A stretch of 64,000 nt of DNA. It comes from Constantimarinum furrinae. GTDB taxonomy: Bacteria; Bacteroidota; Bacteroidia; Flavobacteriales; Flavobacteriaceae. The position numbers and the translations under genes were made by a program. Below, piece by piece: positions 1 through 10,410 of the stretch. Position 1 is the first letter of the stretch; each line of letters begins with the position of its first letter. The notes below the pieces were generated by a model. That model worked only from the letters and a program-made list of their open reading frames with translations. It searched no databases and was not told where the DNA came from. The stretch covers positions 1,488,001-1,552,000 of the forward strand of contig NZ_CP052909.1 in NCBI RefSeq assembly GCF_014295415.1, written 5' to 3'.

Positions 1-1
1 T

Positions 2-2452
2 TTATTTACTTGCTCAATTGGATTTTCACAGACCAAAGTAAGTGGAGTTGTAAACGATGCTTTTGGCGACCCTGTTGCTTTCGCAAACGTTATTTTCAAG
101 GATTCTAATGAGGGTACTATTACCAACGAAGATGGTCGTTTTTATCTCGAAAGTGACGAAACGTATTCTACCTTATTGTTTTCATTTGTGGGTTATGCCA
201 CGCAGGAAATGGAGCTAAATCAGCGTGCTACCTACGATATAAAGGTGATACTTGAGGAAGAAGCTGCTTCATTGGATGAGGTGGTGGTGTTTAGCGGAAA
301 AACGTCAAAAAAGAATAATCCGGCGATAGATATTCTTAAAAAGATCTGGGAAAACCGAAGGGAGAACGGTGTTAAAAAGTTTAAGCAATACCAATACGAC
401 AAGTACGAAAAACTGGAATTTGATCTAAATACCATCGACTCGGGTCTCATTAAGAGCAGAGTCTTCAAGGGTATGGAGTTTGTTTTCGACCAGGTGGATA
501 CTTCCAATGTGACTGGAAATACCTATTTACCTATTTTTATTAATGAGGCGTATTCTAAAGTTTATGGAGATAACATTCTCAAGGAAGAAAAAGATGTACT
601 GGAAGGAAATAAGAATTCAGGGTTCAACAACAACCAAACACTTATTGCCTTTATAAAGGATCTTTATAAAGAATACGATGTGTACGATAATTATTTAAAA
701 TTCTTCGACAAAGCATTCACCAGCCCATTATCAACAACGGGTGTAGATGTTTACAATTATGTTTTACTGGACAGTGCATACCGGGATAACAAATGGTGTT
801 ATAATATTGTGTATTATCCCAGGCGTAAGAACGAACTTACCTTTAAGGGCGATTTTTGGGTGAATGACACCACCTGGGCGATCAAAGAGATCAATCTTCA
901 GGCCTCTAAGAGTGCCAATCTTAACTGGGTCCGTGAGGTTTATATTGAACAGGAATTTGATGTTTTAAATGATTCTATATTCCTAATTACCCGAGATTAT
1001 TTTTTAAGTGATTTCAGTTTCAGAAAAAAAGAAGGAGCCAGAGGAATTTACGGTAAGCGAACCACCCTCTTCGACAATTACGTTTTTGATATTCCTAAGG
1101 ACAAGAGTTTTTATTCTGAACAGGTTGATCCGTACCAATACGAAGTATACAATCGTCCGGATGAGTTCTGGGAGCAGCGGCGAATGGAGCAGCTTAGTAA
1201 GGACGAGAAGGGGGTATATAAGATGTTGGATACGTTAAAAACAGTTCCGCGATTTAAAACACTTTACAATCTGGGGGCAACGCTGGCGAGTGGGTATTAT
1301 GAAATGGGCAATTACGATCTCGGTCCTGTTTTCTCGGTATTTGGGTTTAATGAAGCTGAAGGATTGCGGATTCGTCTGGGAGGTCGAACATACTTCAGTC
1401 AGAATGACCCCTGGCGACTTGAGGTTTTTGGCGCGTACGGATTTAGGGATGAGCGCTTTAAATACGGACTCTCTGCAAAATGGTTGCTGGACCGTAGAAC
1501 ACGCCTAATCGTTTTTGCGGGTAATCGAAAGGACGTAGAACAAACCGGTGCAAGTTTAACCAATAGCAACGATGTTCTTGGAAGGAGCCTGGCGTCTTCT
1601 TCACTTATATCTGTGGGTGCTAACGACAGGCTTACACGAATAAACCTCACTACCGCCGGATTTGAAATGGAACCCTCAAAGAATCTCATCTTTAGAGTTA
1701 CGGGTTCTTACCGCACCTTAAGATCGGCGACAGATACTTTTAGTCTGGATTATTTTGATGAGAACGGCGAGATTCAAAGCAGGATACAGCAACCTGAAAT
1801 CGAATTTAGCGTAAACTTCACTCCGGGAAAGAAGACATCGGGGTACGGTGTAGAACAAACGATCATAAACGATGGCGATTATCCTACCTTCTTTTTGGGG
1901 TATAGCTTAGGACTACAGGGAGTTTTAGGGGGTGATTTTGAGTATAAAAAATTGCAATCCCTTTATACGCAACCATGGAATATTGGCGGATTAGGGCGTT
2001 TGTACTCTACAGTGGAAGTAGGAAAGATCTTTGATCCAGTACCTTTGGCATTATTAAGTCCTGTTCCCGGAAATCAGACTTATTTTAGCTTATATAATTC
2101 CTTTACGAATCTGGATTATTACGAGTTTGTGAGCGACACCTATGCTTCGGTGCATTTGCAGCATAATTTTGGAGGGCGAATCTTCTCAAGGATACCATGG
2201 ATTCGGAAGTTTAATTTGAGGGAAGTTATTGGGTTCAGAGCAGTGTATGGTGAAATTTCGGAAGAGAATATTGCGATTAACGCCTCCAATATCATGTATC
2301 AGGCTCCCGGTGATGTTTATTACGAATACAGTATTGGTATTGGAAATATCTTTAAAGTGTTCAGAATTGACTTTAATTTCAGAGGTAATTACTTTAATAA
2401 TCCGGATGCACGTAAGTTTGGAGTAACAGGAATTTTTGGGTTTTCATTTTAG
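2..2452 (+). CDS. DUF5686 outer-membrane protein with carboxypeptidase-regulatory-like domain (5' partial)
   Basis: The reading frame is open from base 2, so the start codon lies just outside the window. The first visible residues (LFTCSIGFSQ) are the end of a signal peptide. They are followed by a carboxypeptidase-regulatory-like beta-sandwich of about 75 residues (VSGVVNDAFGDPVAFANV ... FSFVGYATQE), the usual N-terminal module of Bacteroidota outer-membrane proteins. The remaining ~740 residues are rich in alternating aromatic and polar strands, and the protein ends in phenylalanine (GVTGIFGFSF), as beta-barrel proteins do. This architecture matches the DUF5686 family, whose biochemical role is unknown. 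An internal ATG at 176 is not the start, because it would cut the regulatory domain in half. Confidence 0.85.
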   Translation, partial: LFTCSIGFSQTKVSGVVNDAFGDPVAFANVIFKDSNEGTITNEDGRFYLESDETYSTLLFSFVGYATQEMELNQRATYDIKVILEEEAASLDEVVVFSGKTSKKNNPAIDILKKIWENRRENGVKKFKQYQYDKYEKLEFDLNTIDSGLIKSRVFKGMEFVFDQVDTSNVTGNTYLPIFINEAYSKVYGDNILKEEKDVLEGNKNSGFNNNQTLIAFIKDLYKEYDVYDNYLKFFDKAFTSPLSTTGVDVYNYVLLDSAYRDNKWCYNIVYYPRRKNELTFKGDFWVNDTTWAIKEINLQASKSANLNWVREVYIEQEFDVLNDSIFLITRDYFLSDFSFRKKEGARGIYGKRTTLFDNYVFDIPKDKSFYSEQVDPYQYEVYNRPDEFWEQRRMEQLSKDEKGVYKMLDTLKTVPRFKTLYNLGATLASGYYEMGNYDLGPVFSVFGFNEAEGLRIRLGGRTYFSQNDPWRLEVFGAYGFRDERFKYGLSAKWLLDRRTRLIVFAGNRKDVEQTGASLTNSNDVLGRSLASSSLISVGANDRLTRINLTTAGFEMEPSKNLIFRVTGSYRTLRSATDTFSLDYFDENGEIQSRIQQPEIEFSVNFTPGKKTSGYGVEQTIINDGDYPTFFLGYSLGLQGVLGGDFEYKKLQSLYTQPWNIGGLGRLYSTVEVGKIFDPVPLALLSPVPGNQTYFSLYNSFTNLDYYEFVSDTYASVHLQHNFGGRIFSRIPWIRKFNLREVIGFRAVYGEISEENIAINASNIMYQAPGDVYYEYSIGIGNIFKVFRIDFNFRGNYFNNPDARKFGVTGIFGFSF

Positions 2453-2517
2453 AATTTTTTGTATATTTAACACTCTCCAAAACAGAACCTTAGCCTATTT
2501 TATTAAAAGAACTAACT

Positions 2518-3330
2518 ATGAAATCGGCATTAATACTGTTTTTTTGTTTCATTTCTACACTTTTATACGCAGATCCCGACATAAAATTCTATTATGAATA
2601 CGGTCCTACCGGCTATACCATGTACGCCGATAATTTTGAAGTTTGTCCGGTAACCGTCGAAATAGATTTTATGCTCCTGAACCTCGAACTTGTGGATGGA
2701 AGGTCTAAATTTCATGTCGTACCGCCCCGAACTACCAAACATAAATTAGTAGACCTTAGAACGATCAATCCTGTGTACGACTACAGCTTTCAGTATACGA
2801 CCAAAACATATTTTGGAGATCCCGGTCATTCAAAGTTTGATGCTGTTTTTCAATATTACCTGCCCTTTAAACAAGGAGGCTCATACCGAGTAAAACAGGG
2901 ATATTTTGGATCTTTTTCCCATAATAATTCCTATGCCATAGATTTTGAAATGCCTGAGGGAACCGAGATCTATTCGGCCCGAAGCGGAATTGTGGTTGAT
3001 GTGGTACAGGATAATGATCGCTCATGCAGCTCCTCTGAATGCGCAATTTATAATAATTATGTCCTTATTTATCATCCCGATGGTACATTTGCAGAGTATG
3101 CGAACATTAAAAAGAACGGAGCAAGAGTGTCTAAAGGAGATATTGTAAACAGAGGTCAGCTGCTTGCCTATAGCGGAAATGTGGGCTGGACGACCGGACC
3201 ACAATTACACTTTGAGGTTTTTTTAATGCAACGGAATAAACGTCAGTCCTTTAAAACGAACTTTCTATACGGCGATGGAAGTGATTACAGTCTGTTGGTC
3301 GAAAACCAACGATATTCAAGATTCTATTGA
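2518..3330 (+). CDS. Secreted M23 (LytM-like) peptidase-fold protein
   Basis: 270 residues with a signal peptide (MKSALILFFCFISTLLYA). A beta-rich N-terminal half is followed by an M23 domain from about residue 130. Visible landmarks are SHNNSYAIDFEMPEGTEIYSA (His near 135 and Asp near 142 as zinc ligands, the spacing seen in one M23 branch) and GPQLHFEVF near 226-234. Active M23 enzymes carry HxH at the second site. Here it reads QLH, so the zinc-binding His is kept but the catalytic His is Gln. Family knowledge says M23 enzymes cut peptidoglycan cross-bridges. This member may be weakly active or a non-catalytic wall-binding factor. It stands alone between the DUF5686 gene and hppA. Confidence 0.85.
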   Translation: MKSALILFFCFISTLLYADPDIKFYYEYGPTGYTMYADNFEVCPVTVEIDFMLLNLELVDGRSKFHVVPPRTTKHKLVDLRTINPVYDYSFQYTTKTYFGDPGHSKFDAVFQYYLPFKQGGSYRVKQGYFGSFSHNNSYAIDFEMPEGTEIYSARSGIVVDVVQDNDRSCSSSECAIYNNYVLIYHPDGTFAEYANIKKNGARVSKGDIVNRGQLLAYSGNVGWTTGPQLHFEVFLMQRNKRQSFKTNFLYGDGSDYSLLVENQRYSRFY

Positions 3331-3395
3331 AAATTAATTACTTGCACCTAAACACAGCAGGATCCTTTCTTTTCTAATTTCCCTTCAATTTAATA

Positions 3396-3426
3396 TTTCG
3401 TATCCCAACCTATTTTACTACTTTTG
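3396..3426 (+). promoter_or_regulatory. Probable hppA promoter
   Basis: TACTTTTG at 3419-3426 fits the Bacteroidota -7 consensus TAnnTTTG. A weak -33 (TTTC, around 3396-3399) lies about 19-20 bases upstream. Predicted transcription start is near 3433, giving a 5' leader of about 36 bases to the ATG at 3469. Confidence 0.5.
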
Positions 3427-3468
3427 CACACGCTAAAAAGAAATGATCTTTTAACTAAATAATTTATA

Positions 3469-5967
3469 ATGGAACAGAACATTATTTATGTACCAATTGC
3501 TTTGGCTGTCTTGGGCCTATTGTTTATGCTCATTAAGATGAGCTGGGTAAAAAAGCAACCCGCGGGAAGTGACCGCATGCAGTTTATTTCAAAAAGTATT
3601 AAAGAAGGAGCTCTGGCATTCCTTAATGCTGAATACAGACTTCTTGTAATTTTTGCAGTGATCGCCGCTGTCTTATTATATGTTGTGTCAACATTGGTGC
3701 CCAATACCAGTTGGATGATCGTTCCGGCATTTATTATTGGAGCCATCTTTTCTGCTTTGGCAGGAAACATTGGGATGCGTGTTGCTACTGAAGCGAATGC
3801 ACGTACTGCTGAAGCCGCCAAGACCTCCTTGCCACAAGCGCTTAAAGTTTCTTTTGGCGGTGGAACTGTAATGGGACTTGGTGTGGCAGGTTTGGCTGTT
3901 CTTGGTTTAAGTTTGATCTTTTTGTTCTTTCTAGGCCAGTTTATGGGTGAAGAAGGAACGTTTTACGGTAACATGACCATAGTGCTTGAAGCACTTGCCG
4001 GGTTCTCCCTTGGAGCCGAAAGTATAGCGCTGTTTGCGCGTGTTGGAGGTGGAATCTATACGAAGGCTGCCGATGTTGGTGCCGATCTTGTAGGTAAAGT
4101 TGAAGCCGGTATTCCGGAAGATGATCCCCGTAATCCAGCAACGATCGCAGATAATGTTGGAGATAATGTTGGTGACGTTGCCGGAATGGGTGCAGATCTT
4201 TTTGGATCGTATGTAGCGACAGTTCTTGCAGCCATGGTGCTTGGAAACTATGTGATTAGAGATATGTCTGCTGTAAATCAGTTTACAGATGCATTTAACA
4301 ATATGGGCCCTATTCTTCTACCTCTTGTAATTGCTGGAGTGGGAATTTTAGCATCTATTATCGGAACACTATTCGTTGGAATAAAAAATAATGATGCCAA
4401 AGAAGCTCAGGTTCAAAAGGCATTGGATATGGGTAACTGGGCAGCTATTTTGCTAACCTTAGTGGCTAGTTGGTTTTTAATCGACTGGATGTTGCCCGCA
4501 ACGATGAATATGAATTTCTTTGGAGAAGGTGTTAAAGAAGTTGCCTCTATCAACGTTTTCTGGTCTGCGTGTATCGGACTTGCAGTTGGAGCCTTGATCT
4601 CATTTGTGACCGCATACTATACTAGTTTAGGCAAAAAGCCGGTTATGGATATCGTGGAAAATTCATCTACAGGAGCAGCGACAAATATTATCGCCGGATT
4701 GGCTGTAGGTATGAAATCTACATTTGCTTCTGTTCTTTTGTTCGCTGCAGCGATCTATGGTTCTTATGAACTTGCAGGATTCTACGGAGTTGCTTTGGCA
4801 GCATCGGCGATGATGGCTACTACAGCGATGCAGTTGGCGATTGATGCCTTCGGACCTATTGCAGATAATGCAGGTGGAGTTGCCGAAATGAGTGAATTAG
4901 AACCTCACGTTCGTGAGCGTACTGATATTCTGGATTCTGTTGGAAATACAACAGCAGCCGTAGGTAAAGGATTTGCAATTGCATCTGCCGCGCTTACTGC
5001 ACTGGCTTTGTTTGCAGCATATGTGACCTTTACGGGAATTGAAGGGATAAACATTTTTAAAGCCGATGTATTAGCAATGTTATTTGTTGGTGGTATGATC
5101 CCGGTAGTTTTCTCTGCTATGGCGATGAAATCTGTAGGAAAGGCTGCCATGGAAATGGTTCAGGAAGTACGTCGTCAGTTTAGAGAGATCCCTGGAATTA
5201 TGGAAGGAACCGGAACTCCCGAATACGCAAAATGTGTGGATATATCTACAAAAGCTGCATTAAAAGAAATGCTACTTCCCGGACTTCTAACCATAATTTC
5301 GCCTGTGATCATCGGTTTAGTTTTTGGAGCTGAACCATTAGGAGGGTATATGGCAGGAGTATGTGTAAGTGGTGTCATGTGGGCTATTTTCCAGAATAAT
5401 GCAGGTGGTGCATGGGATAATGCTAAAAAATCGTTTGAAGCCGGAGTAATGATCAACGGTGAAATGACATATAAAGGTAGTGACGCTCATAAGGCTGCAG
5501 TAACGGGTGATACGGTTGGAGATCCGTTTAAGGATACTTCAGGTCCATCTATGAATATCCTTATCAAACTTACGTGTTTGGTTGGATTAGTAATCGCTCC
5601 TATTTTGGGTGGTCACGGTAACGACACCGATACCGGTCTTCACGAATCTCAGGAAATGATCTTTATCGATGCCGATGGTAACAAAACAGTGCTTACCGAT
5701 AAAGAAGCGAATCAGGTGATGGATGCAGATAATGCTGAAATATCGAGAGAAGTTAAGGTTGAAATGTCTTCGGAAGGGGATGTAACAACAGCTAATGTTA
5801 CTATTGAAACTACAAAGGATGGTAAGACTACTTCAGAAACTAAAACTTTTAGCGGTACTGAAGCAGAAGTTAAAGCCGAAATTGAAGCTTTAAAGGATGT
5901 TGAGGTTGCCGTTAAAAAAGGGAAGAAGATAAAGAAGGAAATTGAAGTGATTGAGCAAAAGCAATAA
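3469..5967 (+). CDS. hppA: Membrane-bound ion-pumping pyrophosphatase (K+-dependent type)
   Basis: 832 residues, polytopic. It hydrolyses pyrophosphate and pumps Na+ and/or H+ across the inner membrane. Diagnostic pieces are [40 protein letters not shown] and [12 protein letters not shown], which carry the conserved Asp/Lys pyrophosphate-Mg site. The [10 protein letters not shown] motif has Ala where K+-independent enzymes have Lys, so K+ dependence is expected. Whether Na+ or H+ is pumped cannot be settled by eye. The last membrane helix ends near residue 712 and is followed by an unusual hydrophilic Thr/Glu/Lys-rich tail of about 120 residues (HESQEMIF ... EVIEQKQ), which most family members lack. 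Confidence 0.97.
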   Translation: MEQNIIYVPIALAVLGLLFMLIKMSWVKKQPAGSDRMQFISKSIKEGALAFLNAEYRLLVIFAVIAAVLLYVVSTLVPNTSWMIVPAFIIGAIFSALAGNIGMRVATEANARTAEAAKTSLPQALKVSFGGGTVMGLGVAGLAVLGLSLIFLFFLGQFMGEEGTFYGNMTIVLEALAGFSLGAESIALFARVGGGIYTKAADVGADLVGKVEAGIPEDDPRNPATIADNVGDNVGDVAGMGADLFGSYVATVLAAMVLGNYVIRDMSAVNQFTDAFNNMGPILLPLVIAGVGILASIIGTLFVGIKNNDAKEAQVQKALDMGNWAAILLTLVASWFLIDWMLPATMNMNFFGEGVKEVASINVFWSACIGLAVGALISFVTAYYTSLGKKPVMDIVENSSTGAATNIIAGLAVGMKSTFASVLLFAAAIYGSYELAGFYGVALAASAMMATTAMQLAIDAFGPIADNAGGVAEMSELEPHVRERTDILDSVGNTTAAVGKGFAIASAALTALALFAAYVTFTGIEGINIFKADVLAMLFVGGMIPVVFSAMAMKSVGKAAMEMVQEVRRQFREIPGIMEGTGTPEYAKCVDISTKAALKEMLLPGLLTIISPVIIGLVFGAEPLGGYMAGVCVSGVMWAIFQNNAGGAWDNAKKSFEAGVMINGEMTYKGSDAHKAAVTGDTVGDPFKDTSGPSMNILIKLTCLVGLVIAPILGGHGNDTDTGLHESQEMIFIDADGNKTVLTDKEANQVMDADNAEISREVKVEMSSEGDVTTANVTIETTKDGKTTSETKTFSGTEAEVKAEIEALKDVEVAVKKGKKIKKEIEVIEQKQ

Positions 5968-5995
5968 GCACACTTCAAAACGTTAAATTTGATAT

Positions 5996-6035
5996 AAAAA
6001 TCCTCATGCGAGAAAAAAGCTTGAGGATTTTTTTT
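5996..6035 (+). terminator. Rho-independent terminator after hppA
   Basis: Inverted repeat AATCCTCA / TGAGGATT with a 15-base loop, followed by a run of T. It starts about 30 bases after the hppA stop. Confidence 0.85.
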
Positions 6036-6060
6036 ACGATTATAGTATCTTGGTAGTACG

Positions 6061-7326
6061 ATGAACTACGAAGATCTAATTACACTGGGCATTGCATTTG
6101 GTCTGGGATTGCTCGTTGGATTACAACGTGAAAAGAGCGATAACCATATGGCCGGTGTGCGTACCTTTACCTTAATTTCGATACTTGGTGTGGTGTCGGG
6201 GTTTCTTAGCCGTGAGTACGACAATCCCTTTATTCTGCCCATTATGGGAATCGCCATTACTGCACTATTAGTAACTGCGAACATTATCAAGCTTAAAAAA
6301 CTCAACGAACCCGATATCGGCCAGACTACCGAAGTCGCAGCGCTTCTTATGTTTGCCATTGGGGCTTATTTGGTACTCGGTAGTCAGGTGATTGCGGTGG
6401 TAGTAGGAGGAACTTTGGCCGTTCTGCTGTATGTAAAGGAACACCTTCACAACTTTATTGATTCCTTAAAGGAGAAGGATCTGGCAGCCATCATGACCTT
6501 TGCTGGTATTTCTTTGGTGATTCTTCCTATTCTTCCCAACAAGACCTTTGGTCCGCTGGATGTTCTCAATCCTCGAAACATCTGGCTAATGGTAACGCTA
6601 ATTGTAGGCATCAGTGTGGTGGGATACTTTATCTACAAATTTGTGGGTAAAAAAGTGGGTATAATTTCCAATGGAGTACTTGGCGGACTTATAAGCAGTA
6701 CCGCAACCACAGTGAGCTATGCCCGAAAAACCGCCAATACAAAAAATATAGATAAACTTGCAGCATTCGTGATCACCGCAGCTTCTGCTATTGCTCTGGC
6801 CCGGGTGATGATCGAAATTGGCGTTGTTGTTCCCGAAAAGCTCCCTGAAATCATTCCGCCTCTTATCGTTGAATTTGTGGTAATGGCACTATTATGTGTT
6901 GGGTTGTTTTATTTGATCAATAAAGAAAAAGGAGATGAAGAAATGCCAGAACCGAAGAACCCGGCACAGTTTAAAAGTGCGTTGATCTTCGGACTCCTTT
7001 ATGGCCTTATTTTACTGGTGGTTGCATTTACGAAGGAGGAATTTGGAAATAACGCGCTGTATATTGTTTCTATAATCAGTGGGCTTACCGATGTTGACGC
7101 CATTACACTGTCCTTGTCACAATTAATGAAAACCAACGGATTAGATACTTCTCAGGGATGGAGATTGATATTATTAGCTTCTCTGTCTAATCTGGCTTTT
7201 AAAGGAGTAATGGCTGCCATACTGGGAACACGATTATTGGCAAGATGGATCGCAATAAGCTTCGGAATTTCTATAGTGACCGGTCTTTTGTTAATGTGGT
7301 TATGGCCCGAATCATGGGTATTTTAA
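6061..7326 (+). CDS. MgtC/SapB-family membrane protein with DUF4010 domain
   Basis: 421 residues, strongly hydrophobic, about 12 predicted membrane segments. The N-terminus (LGIAFGLGLLVGLQREKSD ... AGVRTFTLISILG) is the MgtC/SapB signature. The second half, with SSTATTVSYARKT and SGLTDVDAITLSLSQL, is the DUF4010 part. The joint architecture is common in bacteria, but its substrate is unknown. MgtC relatives are tied to Mg2+ limitation and phosphate/ATP homeostasis, which fits the neighbouring pyrophosphatase and polyphosphate kinase, although that link is only contextual. The next gene starts one base after its stop, so the two are probably co-transcribed. Confidence 0.88.
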   Translation: MNYEDLITLGIAFGLGLLVGLQREKSDNHMAGVRTFTLISILGVVSGFLSREYDNPFILPIMGIAITALLVTANIIKLKKLNEPDIGQTTEVAALLMFAIGAYLVLGSQVIAVVVGGTLAVLLYVKEHLHNFIDSLKEKDLAAIMTFAGISLVILPILPNKTFGPLDVLNPRNIWLMVTLIVGISVVGYFIYKFVGKKVGIISNGVLGGLISSTATTVSYARKTANTKNIDKLAAFVITAASAIALARVMIEIGVVVPEKLPEIIPPLIVEFVVMALLCVGLFYLINKEKGDEEMPEPKNPAQFKSALIFGLLYGLILLVVAFTKEEFGNNALYIVSIISGLTDVDAITLSLSQLMKTNGLDTSQGWRLILLASLSNLAFKGVMAAILGTRLLARWIAISFGISIVTGLLLMWLWPESWVF

Positions 7327-7327
7327 A

Positions 7328-8332
7328 ATGGATTGGTTCAAAAAAGATCCCTTGCAGATCATTACCTTCCAAAGTTACGGACGGAGCGACCATTTCTATA
7401 TCCGAGGCAGAGCCCTCGAAGACGAAAACATCGATCTATCCAAAAGAGGATTTCTAAGCCTACTGCGAAATACGTGGAAACGTTTTGAAGCCGATGAGAT
7501 TCCCAATACAAGGTTAAAGATTCATCTCCCGGATAACACTTTTTTATATACCCAAACTGATTCCAAAGGATATTTTAAATGTGAGGCAGACTTAACTGAG
7601 CTACAAGCCCTTTCTAACGATGAAGGTTGGTTGGCCTTCGGGATATCGTATGATGACAAGCATCCCGGACGGGTGATTAATAATGATAACCGCTTTCCGG
7701 GTGAAATGCTTATTCCTTCTGAAAACAGCAGTTTTGGAATTATAAGTGATATTGATGACACCATTCTGCATACCGGAATTACCTCAATGCTAAAACTAAA
7801 GGTTTTATGGAATACATTTTTTAAAAGGGCAACAAAGCGTACTCCTCTGGAAGGTGCTTCAGAGCTTTATCATCTGTTACACCGTGGAAAGTCAGGAAAA
7901 GAAGCAAATCCTTGTTTTTATGTGAGTCACAGTCCGTGGAACCTGTATCGTTATCTGGAATTGTTCCTTAAGACCAATAACTTTCCTAAGGGTCCTATCC
8001 TTCTACGAAACTTTCCGAGGCCTTTCAGTAAAAAAGACCCAAAAGAAAAACCTCAAAAACAAAAGGAGATCCTAAACCTTCTGGATACCTATCCGAATCT
8101 CCCCTTTATTTTAATCGGAGACAGTGGGGAACACGATCCCGACATATATGTTGAAATTGCTGAAGCCTTTCCGGACAGGATACTAGCGATATACCTGAGG
8201 AGTGTAAACCACACAAAAAAAATGGTTCGGGTCCGAGGTTTATTTGAGAAGTACGAAACGGTCCCGGTATTGCTTGTGGATAAAAGTGAGGATGCCATAC
8301 ATCACGCTAGGAGTTTAGGACTTATTCACTGA
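7328..8332 (+). CDS. APP1-like (DUF2183) HAD-type phosphatase
   Basis: 334 residues, soluble, no signal peptide. The catalytic HAD motif is ISDIDDTILHTG near residue 140 (DxDxT). CFYVSHSPWNLYRYLELFL and FILIGDSGEHDPDIY supply the later HAD motifs. This is the APP1/DUF2183 phosphatidate-phosphatase catalytic domain, preceded by a beta-rich domain of about 130 residues. Yeast App1 dephosphorylates phosphatidate; the bacterial substrate is not established. The gene starts one base after the MgtC/DUF4010 stop, and its 3' end overlaps the convergent ppk1 by 11 bases. Confidence 0.88.
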   Translation: MDWFKKDPLQIITFQSYGRSDHFYIRGRALEDENIDLSKRGFLSLLRNTWKRFEADEIPNTRLKIHLPDNTFLYTQTDSKGYFKCEADLTELQALSNDEGWLAFGISYDDKHPGRVINNDNRFPGEMLIPSENSSFGIISDIDDTILHTGITSMLKLKVLWNTFFKRATKRTPLEGASELYHLLHRGKSGKEANPCFYVSHSPWNLYRYLELFLKTNNFPKGPILLRNFPRPFSKKDPKEKPQKQKEILNLLDTYPNLPFILIGDSGEHDPDIYVEIAEAFPDRILAIYLRSVNHTKKMVRVRGLFEKYETVPVLLVDKSEDAIHHARSLGLIH

Positions 8333-10358
8333 GGTTCTTAAAATATTCGTAAGTCGCTAATTGGGCTTGTACTTTAGGATTATTATTTTCTACGTAGCGA
8401 TTCTTTTGTTGTGCATCGATTTCTCGTGACTTTACATTGTCTTCCAACTGAATTAGTATCAGATCGAAGATCATTTGAGCCAGATCGGGATCGAGTACTG
8501 GGGTAACCACTTCAATACGGTGACTTAAATTTCGTGTCATCCAATCGGCAGAGCCGATATATATTTTTCTTTTGTCGCCGCTACCAAAAATATACACTCG
8601 ACCGTGCTCCAGAAACCGATCCACAATACTTGTTATATAGATATTTTCACTTTGACCCTTTACCCCGGGAACCAAAGAACAGATCCCTCTAATGAGTAAT
8701 CTAACGGTCACACCTGCCTTACTTGCCCGATATAATAACTTGATCATCTCTTTATCCTGAAGACTGTTCATTTTAAGAATGATGCTCGCCTCTTCCCCTT
8801 GTTGTGCTTTCGTAATTTCATCATTTACGAGTTCAGCAAACTTTGTGCGTGTGGTAAATGGTGAGACAAGCAATCGTTTGGTCTTAGGAACTATGATGGT
8901 TCGATCGAGTATTAAAAATACCTTATTGAGTTCTTTAGTAATCTTTTTATGAGCCGTCATTAGCCCAAAATCTGTATAGAGCGTGGCGGTATTTTCGTTA
9001 AAATTACCCGTGGCTATATAGGCGTAAGCCTTTGTTTTCCCCTTTACTTCCCGTTCAATATAAAGGATCTTAGAATGAACCTTTATATCGGGGTAGCTGT
9101 ATATCACTTTTGCACCATTCGATTTAAAGATCTCTCCCCACTTTAAATTATTCTTTTCGTCAAAGCGAGCTTTTACTTCAATAAACACTGTGACTTCTTT
9201 ACCGTTTTTTGCCGCGAGTGCCAGGGCATCGTTTAACCGGGATTCTTTAGCTGCTCTGTAGATGGTGATCTTTAATACCTTCACGGCCGGATCTGATGCA
9301 GCTTCCTCGATCAATTGAATTAGAGGATCAAAGGCCTGATACGGATAATGTAACAACTGGTCTTTTTTATCTATCGCATCAAAAAGAGAATTGGCTTTTG
9401 AAAGTACCGGGTGAGGAAGTGGTTCGAGTTCCTTATTCGTTAATTTCTTTTCTGTGGGGTTTGGAAAGCTGAAAAAATCCTTGAAATTATGATAGGTTCC
9501 TCCTTCAATAATATCGGTATGAGTAACGTCCAGCGCTTTTTTTATTCGAGCCTGAAAGGCTTTTGGCATGGCCGGATCGATAAGCACTCTGGTGGCCTGT
9601 CCCGTATTCCGCTTTGGTAAGGAAGCCTTGATCTTTTCCATCAGATTTCCCGAGAATTCATCTTCTATATACAATTCGGCGTCTCTGGAGATCTTCAGGG
9701 AATAAAAAGTAAGATTTTTTTCACCTTCCGGGCTTTGTTTCAGATTGAACTTTAAAATATCATCAACAAACGTAACCGAATGTTTCCCGTTATATTTTTC
9801 AAACTGAAAGAATCGCGGAACTTCGTCCGGGATCTTGACCAGCAAAAACTCCTCTTCACTAGGCTGCGCAATAAGATATAAGGCCTCATTTTCCACAAAG
9901 ACTGTAGATTTCTCGTTGGCAGCGTGAGTACTAATTTTTACCTTACTTTTAAGGACATCTTCATAATAATTTTGAGCGATCACTTTTTGAGTTCCTGAAA
10001 ATTTCTTGTGATCTATAAGATAGATTCCTTCCTTTTCCAGTTCAGGAATGATCTGTTTCGTAAAAATTCTTCCGAAGTCATTCTGCTGAATATCAACCTG
10101 CGCCTTGATCTCCTTTAGGACCTTATTGGGTTTGGTGATGAGTTTTTTCCGCAAGGGTTTTTCAATATTCTTTATTTGACGAATGTCTGAAACACGTACT
10201 CTGAAGAATTCATCAAGATTGGAAGAGAAGATCGCTAGAAACTTTATGCGTTCGTACAAGGGGTTTCTGTCATCTGCCGCCTCCTGAAGCACCCGATGGT
10301 TAAACCGAAGCCAGGAAAGATCTCTATGGTAGTATTTCGAATTGTAAAGTGATGCCAT
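8322..10358 (-). CDS. ppk1: Polyphosphate kinase 1
   Basis: 678 residues, the normal PPK1 length. It reversibly polymerises the gamma-phosphate of ATP into polyphosphate. The N-terminal domain starts YHRDLSWLRFNHRVLQEA, then FSSNLDEFFRVRVSDI. The phospholipase-D-like catalytic part shows KITIYRAAKESRLNDAL, KVHSKILYIER (the phospho-accepting His), TGNFNENTATLYTD and YIGSADWMTRNLSHRIEVVTP. It is convergent with, and overlaps by 11 bases, the APP1-like gene. Together with hppA and the MgtC-like gene it makes a phosphate and pyrophosphate neighbourhood. Confidence 0.97.
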   Translation of the reverse strand: MASLYNSKYYHRDLSWLRFNHRVLQEAADDRNPLYERIKFLAIFSSNLDEFFRVRVSDIRQIKNIEKPLRKKLITKPNKVLKEIKAQVDIQQNDFGRIFTKQIIPELEKEGIYLIDHKKFSGTQKVIAQNYYEDVLKSKVKISTHAANEKSTVFVENEALYLIAQPSEEEFLLVKIPDEVPRFFQFEKYNGKHSVTFVDDILKFNLKQSPEGEKNLTFYSLKISRDAELYIEDEFSGNLMEKIKASLPKRNTGQATRVLIDPAMPKAFQARIKKALDVTHTDIIEGGTYHNFKDFFSFPNPTEKKLTNKELEPLPHPVLSKANSLFDAIDKKDQLLHYPYQAFDPLIQLIEEAASDPAVKVLKITIYRAAKESRLNDALALAAKNGKEVTVFIEVKARFDEKNNLKWGEIFKSNGAKVIYSYPDIKVHSKILYIEREVKGKTKAYAYIATGNFNENTATLYTDFGLMTAHKKITKELNKVFLILDRTIIVPKTKRLLVSPFTTRTKFAELVNDEITKAQQGEEASIILKMNSLQDKEMIKLLYRASKAGVTVRLLIRGICSLVPGVKGQSENIYITSIVDRFLEHGRVYIFGSGDKRKIYIGSADWMTRNLSHRIEVVTPVLDPDLAQMIFDLILIQLEDNVKSREIDAQQKNRYVENNNPKVQAQLATYEYFKNLSE

Positions 10359-10410
10359 ATTTTAATGGCAAAGTAACTAATTTAACATTCGGTTTTATGT
10401 GAGGGAAATG

